In this document: one piece after another, positions 35,548-43,899 of the stretch | How positions within the stretch are numbered: position 1 is the stretch's first letter | Layout: every line of letters starts with the position of its first letter | Source: Palsa-506 sp963709075 | GTDB taxonomy: Bacteria > Actinomycetota > Actinomycetes > Streptosporangiales > Streptosporangiaceae | Direction of reading: 5' to 3' | Assembly: GCA_963709075.1 (NCBI GenBank) | Contig: CAVPUY010000002.1 | Span: forward strand, 62,001 to 126,000 | Length of the DNA: 64,000 nt | Program-made: the position numbers and the translations under genes | The notes under the pieces: model-generated | Seen by the model: only the letters and a program-made list of their open reading frames with translations | Told to the model about the DNA's origin: nothing | Databases searched by the model: none

Positions 35548-36396
35548 TCAAGCCGACAGCCGGTCCGCTCCGGTGTAGACGTTCATCGACGGGCCGCGCA
35601 GGAAGCCGACCAGGGTGAGCCCTGCTTCCTCGGCCAGGTCGACGGCGAGCGAGGACGGCGCGGAGACAGCGGCGAGCAGCGGGATTCCAGCCAGGACGGC
35701 CTTCTGCACCAGCTCGAACGAGGCCCGGCCGCTGACGAGCAGGACGCAGCCGGCCAGCGGCAGGCGGCCGTGCAGCAGCGCCCAGCCCACTACCTTGTCG
35801 ACGGCGTTGTGCCTGCCTACGTCCTCGCGGACGGCGATCAGCTCGCCATCGGCGGTGAACAGCCCGGCGGCATGCAGGCCGCCGGTGCGCGCGAACACCC
35901 GCTGCGCGTCGCGCAGCCGCCCCGGGAGCATGGCCAGCACGGCCGGCCTGAAGCGCGCCGGATCCCCGGCCAGTGCCGCATGCGGCAGGACGCAGATGTC
36001 ATGGATGCTCGCCTTCCCGCAGATGCCGCATGCACTGGTGGTCAGGAAGTTCCGCCGGGCACCCGGCGCGACGGTGACGCCGGCGGCAAGGGTCACGTCG
36101 GCGATGTTGCCAAGCCCGTCGTGGTCACCGTGACCGCAGGCGGTCCCGTCGCAGAGCTTGATGCCGGCGATGTCGGCCGGCCAGCGGACCACGGCCTCAC
36201 CGACCAGGAACCCGGCGGCGAGCTCGAGGTCGTCGCCGGGAGTGCGCATGGTCATGGCCAGCGCGGTGCCGCCGACCCTGATCCCGAGCGGCTCCTCGGC
36301 CGCGAGAAAGTCGGCATGAGGCGCGGCGTCACCGGGCCGGCCGCCGTCGGGCAGCGTGATCCGCAGCACCCGCCGTCGTGCCGTCCGTCCGGTCAA
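35548..36396 (-). CDS. fdhD: formate dehydrogenase accessory sulfurtransferase FdhD
   Basis: 282 residues, full length and intact. TTSACGICGKASI holds the catalytic CxxC cysteines that carry sulfur from a cysteine desulfurase to the molybdenum cofactor of formate dehydrogenase. MRTPGDDLELAAGFLVGEAV, GGLHAAGLFTADGELIAVRE, DVGRHNAVDKVVGWAL and VLLVSGRASFELVQKA are conserved. ATG 36396 is the likely start. It is divergent from the formate dehydrogenase operon across 194 bases that should contain both promoters, and moeA follows in the same direction. Confidence 0.95.
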   Translation of the reverse strand: MTGRTARRRVLRITLPDGGRPGDAAPHADFLAAEEPLGIRVGGTALAMTMRTPGDDLELAAGFLVGEAVVRWPADIAGIKLCDGTACGHGDHDGLGNIADVTLAAGVTVAPGARRNFLTTSACGICGKASIHDICVLPHAALAGDPARFRPAVLAMLPGRLRDAQRVFARTGGLHAAGLFTADGELIAVREDVGRHNAVDKVVGWALLHGRLPLAGCVLLVSGRASFELVQKAVLAGIPLLAAVSAPSSLAVDLAEEAGLTLVGFLRGPSMNVYTGADRLSA

Positions 36397-36590
36397 AGGA
36401 TTCCGCCCTTCCGCTCTTTGTCCCCTTCGGGCAGGGTACGTCGGCCGCGATCACCGGCCGTGCGCTGACTCGTAACTCATCTTCCTGACCTGCCGTTCCA
36501 GCAGCACCGGCGGGCCAGCGAGCTAGCTCCGCCCGGGGCGCGGGCGCTACGATCAGCTTGTCCGCTTGTCCGCCCAGGAAGGTGTGCTCG

Positions 36591-38535
36591 ATGCGCAAGC
36601 AGGTACGGCTGACGGAGCCGCTTGTCCGGGACAACGGGACGCTGCGGCCGACTTCGTGGGACGAGGCCCTTGACCGCGCGGCCGCCGGGTTCGCGGTCGC
36701 CAGGGAGCGAGGCGCAACCAGGTCTTTCGGCATGTTCAGCTGCTCCAAGGCAACGAACGAGATGAACTACATGGCCCAGAAGTTCACTCGTGCCGTGATG
36801 GGCAGTAACAACATCGACAGCTGCAACCGGACTTGACACGCTCCTAGCGTCGTCGGTCTGGCGGCAGTGTTCGGAGCCGGTGGCGGCACCAGCTCCTACC
36901 GGGAGGCGGAAGACGCCGACCTCTTCGTGCTGTGGGGGTCGAACGCGCGCGAAGCGCACCCGATCTTCTTCCACCACGTGCTGAAGGGCGTCCGGCGGGG
37001 TGCCCGGCTGTACGCGGTCGACCCGCGGCGGACCACGACGGCGCAGTGGGCCGACGCGTGGCTCGGCATCGACGTTGGTTCCGACATATCCCTGGCGAAC
37101 GCCATCGCCCGGGAGATCATCCGGGCCGGGCTGGTGAACGAGGCGTTCGTGGACCGGGCCACCACCGGCTTCGACGCCTACGCGGCGGCCGTGCAGCCCT
37201 ACACGCTAGACCGGGCCGAGCGCGACACTGGCGTGCCGGCCGATCTCATCCAGCGGCTGGCACATGACTACGCCCGCGCCGACCGGGCGCAGATCTGCTG
37301 GACCCTCGGCATCACCGAGCACCACAACGCGGCCGATAACGTGTTCGCGCTGATCAACCTGGCCCTGCTCACCGGTCACGTCGGCCGGTACGGGTCCGGG
37401 CTTGTCCCGCTGCGCGGCCAGAACAACGTGCAGGGCGGCGGCGATATGGGGGCCATCCCCAACAAGCTGACCGGCTTCCAGGACATCGAGACCGACCTCG
37501 CCGCCCGGGCCAGGTTCGAGGCCGTCTACGGGGCGCCGCTGCCACCGGAGAAGGGCTGGCATCTGTCGCAGATGTTCGACGCCATGGAGGCCGGCCAGCT
37601 GACTGCCTGTTACATCGTCGGGGAGAACCCGCTGCGCTCCGAGGCGGACACCGGCCGGGCCCGCAAGCTGCTCGTCGGCCTCGAGCACCTGGTCGTCCAG
37701 GACATGTTCCTCACCGGCACCGCCGAGCTCGCCGATGTCGTGCTGCCGGCGACGGCGACATGGTGCGAGGGCGAGGGCACCGTGACTTCCAGCGAGCGCC
37801 GGGTGCAGCGGGTCCGCAAGGCCCTGGAGCCGCCGCCCGGCGCGCGTGACGACATCGAGATCATCTGCGAGATCGCCCGGCGCCTCGGCACCGACTGGGG
37901 GCGGGTGTCAGCCGAAGACGCCTGGAACGAGCTGCGCGCCCTGTCCCCTATGCATGCCGGGATGAGCTACCGGCGGCTGGCGGAGCTCGGCGGGATCCAG
38001 TGGCCGTGCCCGGACGAGCAGCACCCCGGCGAGCTGTTCCTGCACGCGCGGCTGTGGGAGCAGGACCCGGCAGCGCGGGGTGCCCCGGCTCCGTTCACGC
38101 CGGTGGAGCAGGAGGATCCGCTGGACGAGCTGTCGCCGGAGTTCCCGCTCCGGCTCACCACCGGGCGCCGGCTTGACTCGTTCAACACCGGCGTGCAGAC
38201 GGGGCTGTACACGACGCCGCTCCGGCGGCCTGAGACACTCAACCTCTCGCCCGAGGACGCGAGCCGGCTCGGGCTGGCCGAGGACGAGGTGGCGCGGGTC
38301 TCGTCGCGCCGCGGGTCGCTGGAAGTGCCGGTGCACATCGACGAGACGCTCCGGGCCGGGCTCGCGTTCATGACCCTGCACTTCCCCGAGGAGGTCGCGA
38401 CCAACGTGCTCACGCTGGATATCTGGGATTCCGAAGTCCGGCACGGCCGAGTTCAAGGCAACGGCGATCCGGGTGGAAAAGCGATGCGTCCCGGCGCCGG
38501 GCAGCGAGAGCCAGGCCGCGAAGGTGAGCAGCTAG
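36591..38535 (+). CDS. fdhA: selenocysteine formate dehydrogenase, catalytic (molybdopterin) half
   Basis: Oxidises formate at a Mo-bis-MGD centre. From ATG 36591 (GGAAG upstream) it starts VRLTEPLVRDNGTLRP and reaches SCNRT, then an in-frame TGA (36834-36836) where the family has Sec/Cys, then HAPSVVGLAAVFGAGGG, exactly the U-H-x-P-S context of FdhF. WGSNAREAHPIFFHH, GQNNVQGGGDMGAIP, YIVGENPLRSEAD and LTTGRRLDSFNTG follow. The N-terminal Fe4S4 domain is absent and is encoded at 40442. An extra T near 38429 shifts the frame: corrected, it ends GTAEFKATAIRVEK...KVSS at TAG 38533; uncorrected, it reads into the next gene as a fusion. About 647 residues. Confidence 0.9.
36849..36865 (+). promoter_or_regulatory. 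bacterial SECIS-like hairpin
   Basis: Twelve bases after the TGA, GTCGTC (36849-36854) pairs over six positions (two G-U) with GGCGGC (36860-36865) around the loop GGTCT. A GGUCU apical loop about 11 bases after UGA is the SelB-binding feature of E. coli fdhF. Confidence 0.75.
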
Positions 38536-40445
38536 TGGATCTGCGGCTGACCGCAGCGGTGCCGGCTACTGACGAGGAGCAAGCTGCCGTCGCGCTGGTT
38601 CTCGGGGCGCCGGGGACCGGCTGGGAAGGCGGTCCCCGCTCGGCGGCCGACGGGCATGCCGCGCTCGGCGGCCACGCGGCGCGGGGCCAGCGGCACCTGC
38701 TGCTGCCTGTCCTGCACGCGGTCCAGGACAGGGTCGGCTGGATCAGCCCCGGAGCGCTCGATCACATCTGCGCCAGGCTCACCATCCCGCCGGCCGAGGC
38801 GTACGGGGTGGCGTCGTTCTACGCCCTGTTCCGCACTGGCCCTTCTCCCGCCGTGGTCGTCCACGTCTGCGATGATCTCGGCTGCCAGGTGAACGACGCG
38901 GAGCAGGTATGCGAGCAGATGGAGCGCCGGTTCGGGGCCGAGGGCATGGACGCCGGCGTCAACGGCGCCGGCGTCACCTGGCAGCGCAGCCCCTGCCTGG
39001 GCCAGTGCGACCGCGGCTCGGCGGTGATGATCCAGCGGGCGGGCCCGCATCCGGCCAGGGTGGTGCTGGCTCCGGCTGACCCCGACCAGGTGCGGCCGGC
39101 GCTCTCGGCTGCGCCGCCTGATGCTCCGGCTCCCGGTCCGCTGGTCCCGCAGGCGGCGGGCGACCGCTCCTCGCTGCGGCTGCTGCGGCGGGTGGGACAG
39201 GTGGACCCGGGCTCGCTCGATTCCTACCGGGCGGCGGGCGGGTACGAGATGCTCAGGCGGGCCGTGGCCGCTGGCCCGCAAGGCGTGCTCCGGGAGGTGA
39301 CGGACGCCAAGCTGCTCGGCCGCGGCGGCGCGGCGTTCCCGACCGCGGTGAAGTGGGAGGCGGTGGCCACCAGCCCGGTCCGCCCGCATTACGTCGTCTG
39401 TAACGCCGACGAGTCCGAGCCTGGCACCTTCAAGGACCGGGTGCTGATAGAGCAGGACCCGTACGCCCTGCTCGAGGCCCTCACCATCATGGGCTACACC
39501 TGCGGGGCCGAGCAGGGCTACATCTACATCCGGGGCGAGTACCCGCTGGCGGAGGCCCGGCTGCGGCATGCCGTCGGGCAGGCCCGTGCCCGCGGGTTCC
39601 TCGGCGCCGACGTGATGGGCGAGGGCTTCGCCTTCGACATCGAAGTCAGGCGGGGAGCAGGCGCCTACATCGCCGGCGAGGAAACCGCCCTGGTCAACTC
39701 GATCGAGGGGAAGCGGGCCGAGCCGCGCAACAAGCCGCCGTACCCGGCGCAGTCCGGCCTGTTCGGCAAGCCGACCGCGATCAACAACGTGGAAACGCTG
39801 CTGTGCGTGCCGGAGATCCTCCGGATCGGGGGCCCGGCCTTCGCCGCCATCGGCACCGCAAGCTCCACCGGTACCCGGCTGTTCTGCCTATCCGGCTGCG
39901 TCGGGCGGCCAGGCCTGTACGAGTACGAGTTCGGTGTCACGCTGCGCCAGGTGATCGAGGCGGCGGGCGGGGTGCGCGGCGGCCGGCCGATGCGGGCGGT
40001 GCTGCTCGGCGGCGCGGCTGGCTCGTTTGTCGCTGCCGACGCGCTTGATACCCCGCTGACGTTCGAGGGGGTACGGGCCATCGGCGCGACGCTGGGCTCT
40101 GGCGTGGTGCTTGTCCTTGACAACACCGTAGATATTACGAGGTTTCTCCGGCGGATCGCCCGGTTCTTCCGTGATGAGTCCTGCGGCCAGTGCGTGCCAT
40201 GCCGGGTGGGCACGGTGCGCCAGGAGGAATTGCTCGGCCGCCTGGTGCGCGGTGCCCCGCTGGGCTCGGCCGAGCGGGAACTGGCGCTGCTTGACGACAT
40301 CGCCGCGGTCGCGCGCGACGCCTCGATCTGCGGCCTTGGCCAGACGGCGGTCACCGCCGTCGCCTCTGCCGTGACACTCGGCCTGATCGGCGGGAACGCA
40401 GCAGGCGGGAACGCCGCAGGCGGCAACGGGATGGAGCCGGCATGA
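38535..40445 (+). CDS. NuoE-NuoF fusion diaphorase subunit of formate dehydrogenase
   Basis: 636 residues from GTG 38535, which overlaps the fdhA stop (TAGTG). Residues about 1-190 are a NuoE-like thioredoxin-fold [2Fe-2S] domain (YGVASFYALF, HVCDDLGC with C-x4-C, SPCLGQC with C-x3-C). From about 205 it is NuoF-like: LLGRGGAAFPTAVKWEAV (NADH glycine-rich loop), VVCNADESEPGTFKDR (FMN), GAGAYIAGEETALVNSIEGK and ESCGQCVPCRVGT plus ASICGLGQ ([4Fe-4S] ligands). It should pass electrons from formate to NAD+, as in Fds-type soluble dehydrogenases where E and F are usually separate. Reading frame intact; ATGA overlap with the next gene. Confidence 0.92.
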   Translation: MDLRLTAAVPATDEEQAAVALVLGAPGTGWEGGPRSAADGHAALGGHAARGQRHLLLPVLHAVQDRVGWISPGALDHICARLTIPPAEAYGVASFYALFRTGPSPAVVVHVCDDLGCQVNDAEQVCEQMERRFGAEGMDAGVNGAGVTWQRSPCLGQCDRGSAVMIQRAGPHPARVVLAPADPDQVRPALSAAPPDAPAPGPLVPQAAGDRSSLRLLRRVGQVDPGSLDSYRAAGGYEMLRRAVAAGPQGVLREVTDAKLLGRGGAAFPTAVKWEAVATSPVRPHYVVCNADESEPGTFKDRVLIEQDPYALLEALTIMGYTCGAEQGYIYIRGEYPLAEARLRHAVGQARARGFLGADVMGEGFAFDIEVRRGAGAYIAGEETALVNSIEGKRAEPRNKPPYPAQSGLFGKPTAINNVETLLCVPEILRIGGPAFAAIGTASSTGTRLFCLSGCVGRPGLYEYEFGVTLRQVIEAAGGVRGGRPMRAVLLGGAAGSFVAADALDTPLTFEGVRAIGATLGSGVVLVLDNTVDITRFLRRIARFFRDESCGQCVPCRVGTVRQEELLGRLVRGAPLGSAERELALLDDIAAVARDASICGLGQTAVTAVASAVTLGLIGGNAAGGNAAGGNGMEPA

Positions 40446-41386
40446 GCACGGTGTTCCTTGAAGCGCCCCGGCGGCTGGTCGACGTCACGATCGACGGGGA
40501 GACGGTGCGCGTCCCGGAAGGCGCCACGCTGCTCGACGCCTGCCGGCAGCAGGGAATTGACACGCCCACGCTGTGCTACCTGGAAAACCTCACCCCGGTC
40601 AACGTGTGCCGGGCGTGCGTGGTCGAGGTGGAAGGATCGCGCACGCTGGCGCCGGCCTGCTCACGGAAGGCCGAGCCCGGCATGACCGTGCAAACGGACT
40701 CGGAGCGGGTGCGCACCAGCCGGAAGATGGTGCTTGAGTTCCTGGCGTCCTCGGCCGACATGACGCTGGCCGCGCCGGAGGTGCGCGGCTGGATGGAGCG
40801 CTACGGCGCCGATCCCGGCCGGTACGGCGAGCCGGCCCCGGAGCATGCGGCCGGGGAGCGGGACGGGGCCAGGCCCGGCGAGCACCACGCGACCGGGGGC
40901 GCAGCGGCGGACACGGTCGCCCAGCCGGTGAAGTACGACAACGACAGCTACGTCCGCGACTACTCCCGCTGCATCCTGTGCTACAAGTGCGTGGAGGCCT
41001 GCGGCGAGGACGCCCAGAACACCTTCGCCATCGCGGTCGCCGGCCGGGGGTTCGATACCCGCATCTCCACCGAGTTCGACGTCAGCCTGCCCGATTCGGC
41101 CTGCGTGTACTGCGGCAACTGCATCGGGGTCTGCCCCACCGGTGCTCTCATGTTCGCCAGCGAGTACAGCCTGCGGCAGGCCGGCGAGTGGGACGAGTCG
41201 AAGCAGGCCGTCACCACCACCATCTGCCCTTACTGCGGTGTTGGCTGCAACCTCGAACTGCATGTGCAGGACAACCGGATCGTGAAGGTGACGTCGCCCC
41301 TCGACCATGACGTCGGCAACGGCCACCTGTGCGTCAAGGGGCGGTTCGGCTTCGAGTTCGTCCAGCGCCGGGCCAGCGAATCCTGA
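40442..41386 (+). CDS. iron-sulfur N-terminal half of formate dehydrogenase alpha, as a separate protein
   Basis: 314 residues. A [2Fe-2S] ferredoxin domain has Cys45-x10-Cys56-x2-Cys59-x13-Cys73. Two [4Fe-4S] motifs follow, CILCYKCVEAC and CVYCGNCIGVC. The end is CPYCGVGCNLEL ... GHLCVKGRFGFEFV, the Fe4S4 domain that normally opens the Mo-bis-MGD catalytic chain. The His-Cys cluster found in NuoG and FdsA between the ferredoxin and [4Fe-4S] parts is missing. The protein stops just where the catalytic half at 36591 begins (family context RFGFEFV...RLTEPLVR). It must pair with that subunit to rebuild the active site's proximal cluster. Overlaps the diaphorase gene by ATGA. Confidence 0.9.
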   Translation: MSTVFLEAPRRLVDVTIDGETVRVPEGATLLDACRQQGIDTPTLCYLENLTPVNVCRACVVEVEGSRTLAPACSRKAEPGMTVQTDSERVRTSRKMVLEFLASSADMTLAAPEVRGWMERYGADPGRYGEPAPEHAAGERDGARPGEHHATGGAAADTVAQPVKYDNDSYVRDYSRCILCYKCVEACGEDAQNTFAIAVAGRGFDTRISTEFDVSLPDSACVYCGNCIGVCPTGALMFASEYSLRQAGEWDESKQAVTTTICPYCGVGCNLELHVQDNRIVKVTSPLDHDVGNGHLCVKGRFGFEFVQRRASES

Positions 41387-41435
41387 AGATCCGCCACCAG
41401 GCTGACCCGAACGGACATGGCTGGAAGGAGCGCTG

Positions 41436-41846
41436 ATGGACAGTCGTTTCGAGGTCGCCGTAGGCGCCGGGACGATGAGGTCCTCGTCAGGTTCCGCGGT
41501 GCACCTCCCGCACCAGTGGACCCCCGAAGGGGTCACGGTGGAAGCTGATTTCACTGGCGGGCATCTTCTCCACCTCGCGGCAGCGGGGTGCGTACTCAAT
41601 GACGTCTACCGGGAAGCCGCCGCCTCGGGCATCGAACTGAACGGCGTTCGCGTGTCCGCGACCGGCGGGTTCGACACCAGCACGTGGGAGTCGACGGGCA
41701 TCAGTTATTCGGTTGAAGTCAGTTCCGCCATGTCCCCCGATGAGCTCGCCCGCCTGCTCGCGGTCGTGGACGAAGCCGCCGAGATTCCACGTGCTCTTCG
41801 AGCCGGAGCCATCGTCAGGCGCGTTGCTGAGCCGAACCCCAGTTGA
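41436..41846 (+). CDS. OsmC-family protein
   Basis: 136 residues, short OsmC/Ohr fold. FTGGHLLHLAAAGCVLNDVYREA contains the first conserved cysteine; the usual second cysteine position near LRAGAIVRRV is not cysteine, so peroxidase chemistry may be lost. The start is ATG 41436 with AAGGAG eight bases upstream. It follows the formate dehydrogenase operon by 49 bases and may be co-transcribed. A strong palindrome follows after its stop. The second OsmC of the window is at 22615. Confidence 0.8.
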   Translation: MDSRFEVAVGAGTMRSSSGSAVHLPHQWTPEGVTVEADFTGGHLLHLAAAGCVLNDVYREAAASGIELNGVRVSATGGFDTSTWESTGISYSVEVSSAMSPDELARLLAVVDEAAEIPRALRAGAIVRRVAEPNPS

Positions 41847-41859
41847 GATACCCGGCCGC

Positions 41860-41884
41860 ACCCGGCCCCGGACCGGGCCCGGGT
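41860..41884 (+). terminator. terminator hairpin after the formate operon/osmC
   Basis: Near-perfect palindrome ACCCGG-C-CCCGG / CCGGG-C-CCGGGT centred at 41872, 14 bases after the osmC stop and before the permease promoter region. No U-tract. Confidence 0.55.
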
Positions 41885-42011
41885 TACCATCCGTCCCCAA
41901 GTGACCCGCAGTAGCCCGAAAAGTCGTCGGCGGCGGCGCGCCGCGCTAGCATGTCCCGGGCACGACGGGCGAAATCGCAGCTCGATCGGGTGACGAACAG
42001 GAAGGCGAGCC

Positions 42012-43577
42012 ATGGCCAGCTTTAGTCCTGGCCTGCGGCCAGTGGGGGAGCCCAGGGACAAGGGTCTCAAGACAGGCGCTCTTGGCCTGGTGTCCAGCGT
42101 GGTCATGGGCGTGGCCTCGACCGCCCCGGCCTATAGCCTGGCCGCGACGCTGTTCTTCGTGGTGGCCGCCGTCGGGCTGAAGTCTCCGCTGGTCGCCGTG
42201 CTGGCGTTCGTGCCGATGCTGCTGTGCTCGATCGGCTTCAGCGAGCTGAACAAGGCCGATCCGGACTGCGGGACCACGTTCATCTGGGCGGCCCGGGCGT
42301 TCGGGCCGAAAACCGGCTGGGCCGGCGGCTGGGGCGTCGTGGCGGCCGACGTCCTGGTCATGGCCAGCCTCGCCCAGGTGGCCGGGCAGTACGTGTTCTT
42401 CCTCATCCAGGGACCGAACAGCGCGATCGGCGGCAACGCCTCCAGCGGCTGGGTGCTGCTGGTCGGCATCTTGTGGATCGTCGCGATGACCTACATCTGC
42501 TACCGCGGCATCGAGGTCTCGGCCAACTTCCAGAAGGCACTGCTGTCCATCGAGATCATCTTGCTGCTGGTCATGTCGGTCACGGCGCTGGTCCGGGTGT
42601 TCGGCAGTCATCCGCCGCCCGGGTCGCTGCACCTGAGCTTCGGCTGGCTGTCGCCGTCGCACCTGCCCGTCTCGGCCTTTGTGTCCGGGATCATCTTGAT
42701 GTTGTTCATCTACTGGGGCTGGGACACCGCCCTGTCGGTGAATGAGGAGACCGCGGACAAGTCCCGGACGCCGGGCCGAGCGGCGATCATCTCGACGGTC
42801 GTGCTGCTCGTCACCTACGTGATCGTGATCATCGCCGTGCAGGCGTTCGCCGGCATCGGCGGCCGGGGCGTCGGGCTGACGAATCCGGCGCACCAGTTCG
42901 ACGTGTTGTCGGTCACCGGGGGCGCGATCTTCGGCACCTCCGGGCTCGGCACGGTGTTGTCCCGGCTGCTGATCCTCATGGTGCTCAGCTCGGCCGCCGC
43001 CTCGACCCAGACCACGATCTTGCCGACCGCACGCACGACGCTGTCGATGGCCGCCTACCAGGCGCTGCCCGAGTCGTTCGCCAAGATCAACCCCAGGTAC
43101 CTGACCCCGACGGTGTCCACTGTCGTGATGGGCGCGATCTCGATCGCGCTGTACATCCCGCTGAACTACATCTCCGGCGGCAACCCGATCGCCGACGCGG
43201 TCACCGCGATTGGCCTGTACATCGCGTTCTACTACGGGCTGACTGCGTTCTCCTGTGTCTGGTACTACCGGGCCACGCTGACCAGCAGCGGCCGGAATCT
43301 GTGGATGCGCGGCATCCTGCCCGGGCTCGGCGGGCTGATCATGTACACGGCTGGCTTCTACAGCCTGCAGAGCGACTGGGTCGCGTCCAACAGCTACACC
43401 ACGTGGACGGTGCCGGTCCTGCATTGGCAGATCGGCGGGATCTTCATCATCGCCGCGCTGGCCGCGCTGGCCGGAGTGATCGGCTTTGCCTTCATGCGCG
43501 TCACCGCCCCCGCCTTCTTCCGCAAGGAAACACTCACCAGGACCAATCCCGTGCTGGTCTTTAACCAGGAGCTGTGA
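42012..43577 (+). CDS. APC-superfamily amino acid permease
   Basis: 521 residues with about 12 hydrophobic helices. The first helix region GLVSSVVMGVASTAPAYSLA is the APC signature of helix 1, GTTFIWAARAFGPKTGWAGGWG follows in helix 3, and SVNEETADKSRTPGRAAI is the conserved loop after helix 6. It probably imports an amino acid or amine with protons; specificity is not predictable. ATG 42012 follows AGGAAGGCG. It stands alone between the osmC terminator and the micro-ORF operon. Confidence 0.92.
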   Translation: MASFSPGLRPVGEPRDKGLKTGALGLVSSVVMGVASTAPAYSLAATLFFVVAAVGLKSPLVAVLAFVPMLLCSIGFSELNKADPDCGTTFIWAARAFGPKTGWAGGWGVVAADVLVMASLAQVAGQYVFFLIQGPNSAIGGNASSGWVLLVGILWIVAMTYICYRGIEVSANFQKALLSIEIILLLVMSVTALVRVFGSHPPPGSLHLSFGWLSPSHLPVSAFVSGIILMLFIYWGWDTALSVNEETADKSRTPGRAAIISTVVLLVTYVIVIIAVQAFAGIGGRGVGLTNPAHQFDVLSVTGGAIFGTSGLGTVLSRLLILMVLSSAAASTQTTILPTARTTLSMAAYQALPESFAKINPRYLTPTVSTVVMGAISIALYIPLNYISGGNPIADAVTAIGLYIAFYYGLTAFSCVWYYRATLTSSGRNLWMRGILPGLGGLIMYTAGFYSLQSDWVASNSYTTWTVPVLHWQIGGIFIIAALAALAGVIGFAFMRVTAPAFFRKETLTRTNPVLVFNQEL

Positions 43578-43705
43578 GCCAGGCCTAGGGGGGATTGCCT
43601 ATCCGCGCTGATAATTGACAGGCTAGGGCACGATGTTGCCGTCAGGGCGCTAGCTGGTTTCGCCGCCGAAGGCGAACTCGGCCGGGGCCAGCGGGGGGAA
43701 AGGAC

Positions 43706-43825
43706 ATGACCTCTTCAGCTCGGTCAGCCGACGTCGGCGCAGCCAGTGACCCGGATCTGGCTCCGCGGGCCGGCCGGCCTGCGGCCCGCTATGCCGCGGA
43801 TGCACGAAGGGGCACCCTGACATGA
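43706..43825 (+). CDS. micro-ORF 1, 39 aa
   Basis: ATG 43706 has GGAAAGGAC immediately upstream. The product begins MTSSARSADVGAASDPDLA and ends DARRGTLT: no hydrophobic segment, no known motif. Its TGA overlaps the next ORF as ATGA. The evidence for expression is the site and the two successive four-base overlaps leading into the large STAND/TPR gene. Confidence 0.4.
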   Translation: MTSSARSADVGAASDPDLAPRAGRPAARYAADARRGTLT

Positions 43826-43899
43826 CCTGCTCAGCCAGCCGGGCCGGCCGCCCCGGTGGCGCTGCCCGCGCACGGCAGGCCGTGGGCAGCGCGCCATGA
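43822..43899 (+). CDS. micro-ORF 2, 25 aa
   Basis: ATG 43822 overlaps the stop of micro-ORF 1 (ATGA), and its own stop overlaps the ATG at 43896 (ATGA). The product starts MTCSASRAGRPGGAARARQA; basic, no known family. It may be a real peptide or only a translational relay. Confidence 0.35.
   Translation: MTCSASRAGRPGGAARARQAVGSAP

Noticed and set aside
36558..36836. A separate 92-codon gene ending at the TGA
   Set aside because: Family alignment continues directly through the TGA; it is the Sec codon, not a stop.
41946..43424. 492-codon minus-strand frame over the APC permease
   Set aside because: Gln/His/Asp-rich antisense product, typical of shadows opposite hydrophobic genes.
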